Shown in pieces: positions 5,563 to 5,587 of a stretch of DNA of 5,587 bases. A program made the position numbers and the translations under genes. The stretch lies in NCBI GenBank assembly GCA_030045215.1, contig JASIBJ010000447.1:1-5587 (forward strand), given 5' to 3'. The DNA comes from Streptosporangiaceae bacterium. GTDB taxonomy: Bacteria; Actinomycetota; Actinomycetes; Streptosporangiales; Streptosporangiaceae. Below the pieces are notes generated by a model that worked only from the letters and a program-made list of their open reading frames with translations, had not been told where the DNA came from and did no database searches. Position 1 is the first letter of the stretch; each line of letters starts with the position of its first letter.

Positions 5563-5587
5563 TTACCGGAGGTGCGCCTCTAGTAGC

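Larger units (their letters stand above)
5263..5587. other. Non-coding, repeat-rich right end
   Basis: No gene is supported in these 325 bases. Frames open on both strands give low-complexity Arg/Pro/Ala-rich peptides with no family resemblance. The region would hold the promoter of the decayed MDR gene, but no clear -10/-35 pair is seen. Its main content is four inverted repeats, described separately: 5336-5387, 5451-5496, 5507-5521 and 5532-5562. Confidence 0.5.

Overview
The window is GC-rich throughout, with strongly GC-biased third codon positions, GTG as well as ATG starts, and many long antisense shadow frames. This points to a high-GC actinobacterium of the Streptomyces/Frankia/Pseudonocardia/Mycobacterium kind. 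That placement is inferred from composition and from the families present; the sequence contains no taxonomic marker gene. Five genes appear intact and one is clearly a relic.

Layout. Bases 1-149 hold no convincing gene. On the + strand follow a CGNR zinc-finger regulator (150-737) and a small SRPBCC/polyketide-cyclase-like protein (903-1334). These converge on a leftward series. Reading 5'->3' on the minus strand, the series is: a decayed zinc-type/quinone oxidoreductase of the MDR superfamily (5262-4935), an intact MDR NAD(P)H oxidoreductase (4729-3809), an LLM-class flavin-dependent oxidoreductase (3645-2623), and a LinB/DhaA-type haloalkane dehalogenase (2291-1410). The rightmost ~325 bases are non-coding but rich in inverted repeats, including a 22-bp near-perfect hairpin.

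How they may work together. The leftward genes are separated by 163-331 bp, so they are unlikely to form one tight operon; each probably has its own control region. The content (hydrolytic dehalogenase, flavin oxidoreductase, quinone-oxidoreductase-like enzyme, ligand-binding SRPBCC fold, stress-type regulator) looks like an accessory set for oxidative or xenobiotic metabolism, but no shared pathway can be shown from sequence. The best-supported function is the haloalkane dehalogenase, whose whole catalytic pentad is visible. The most unusual features are the doubly deleted MDR pseudogene lying upstream of an intact relative, the AT-rich operator-like repeat pair between them, and the long hairpin at the right end. 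I see no CRISPR array, tRNA, rRNA, transposase, phage gene or other clear sign of an undescribed system.
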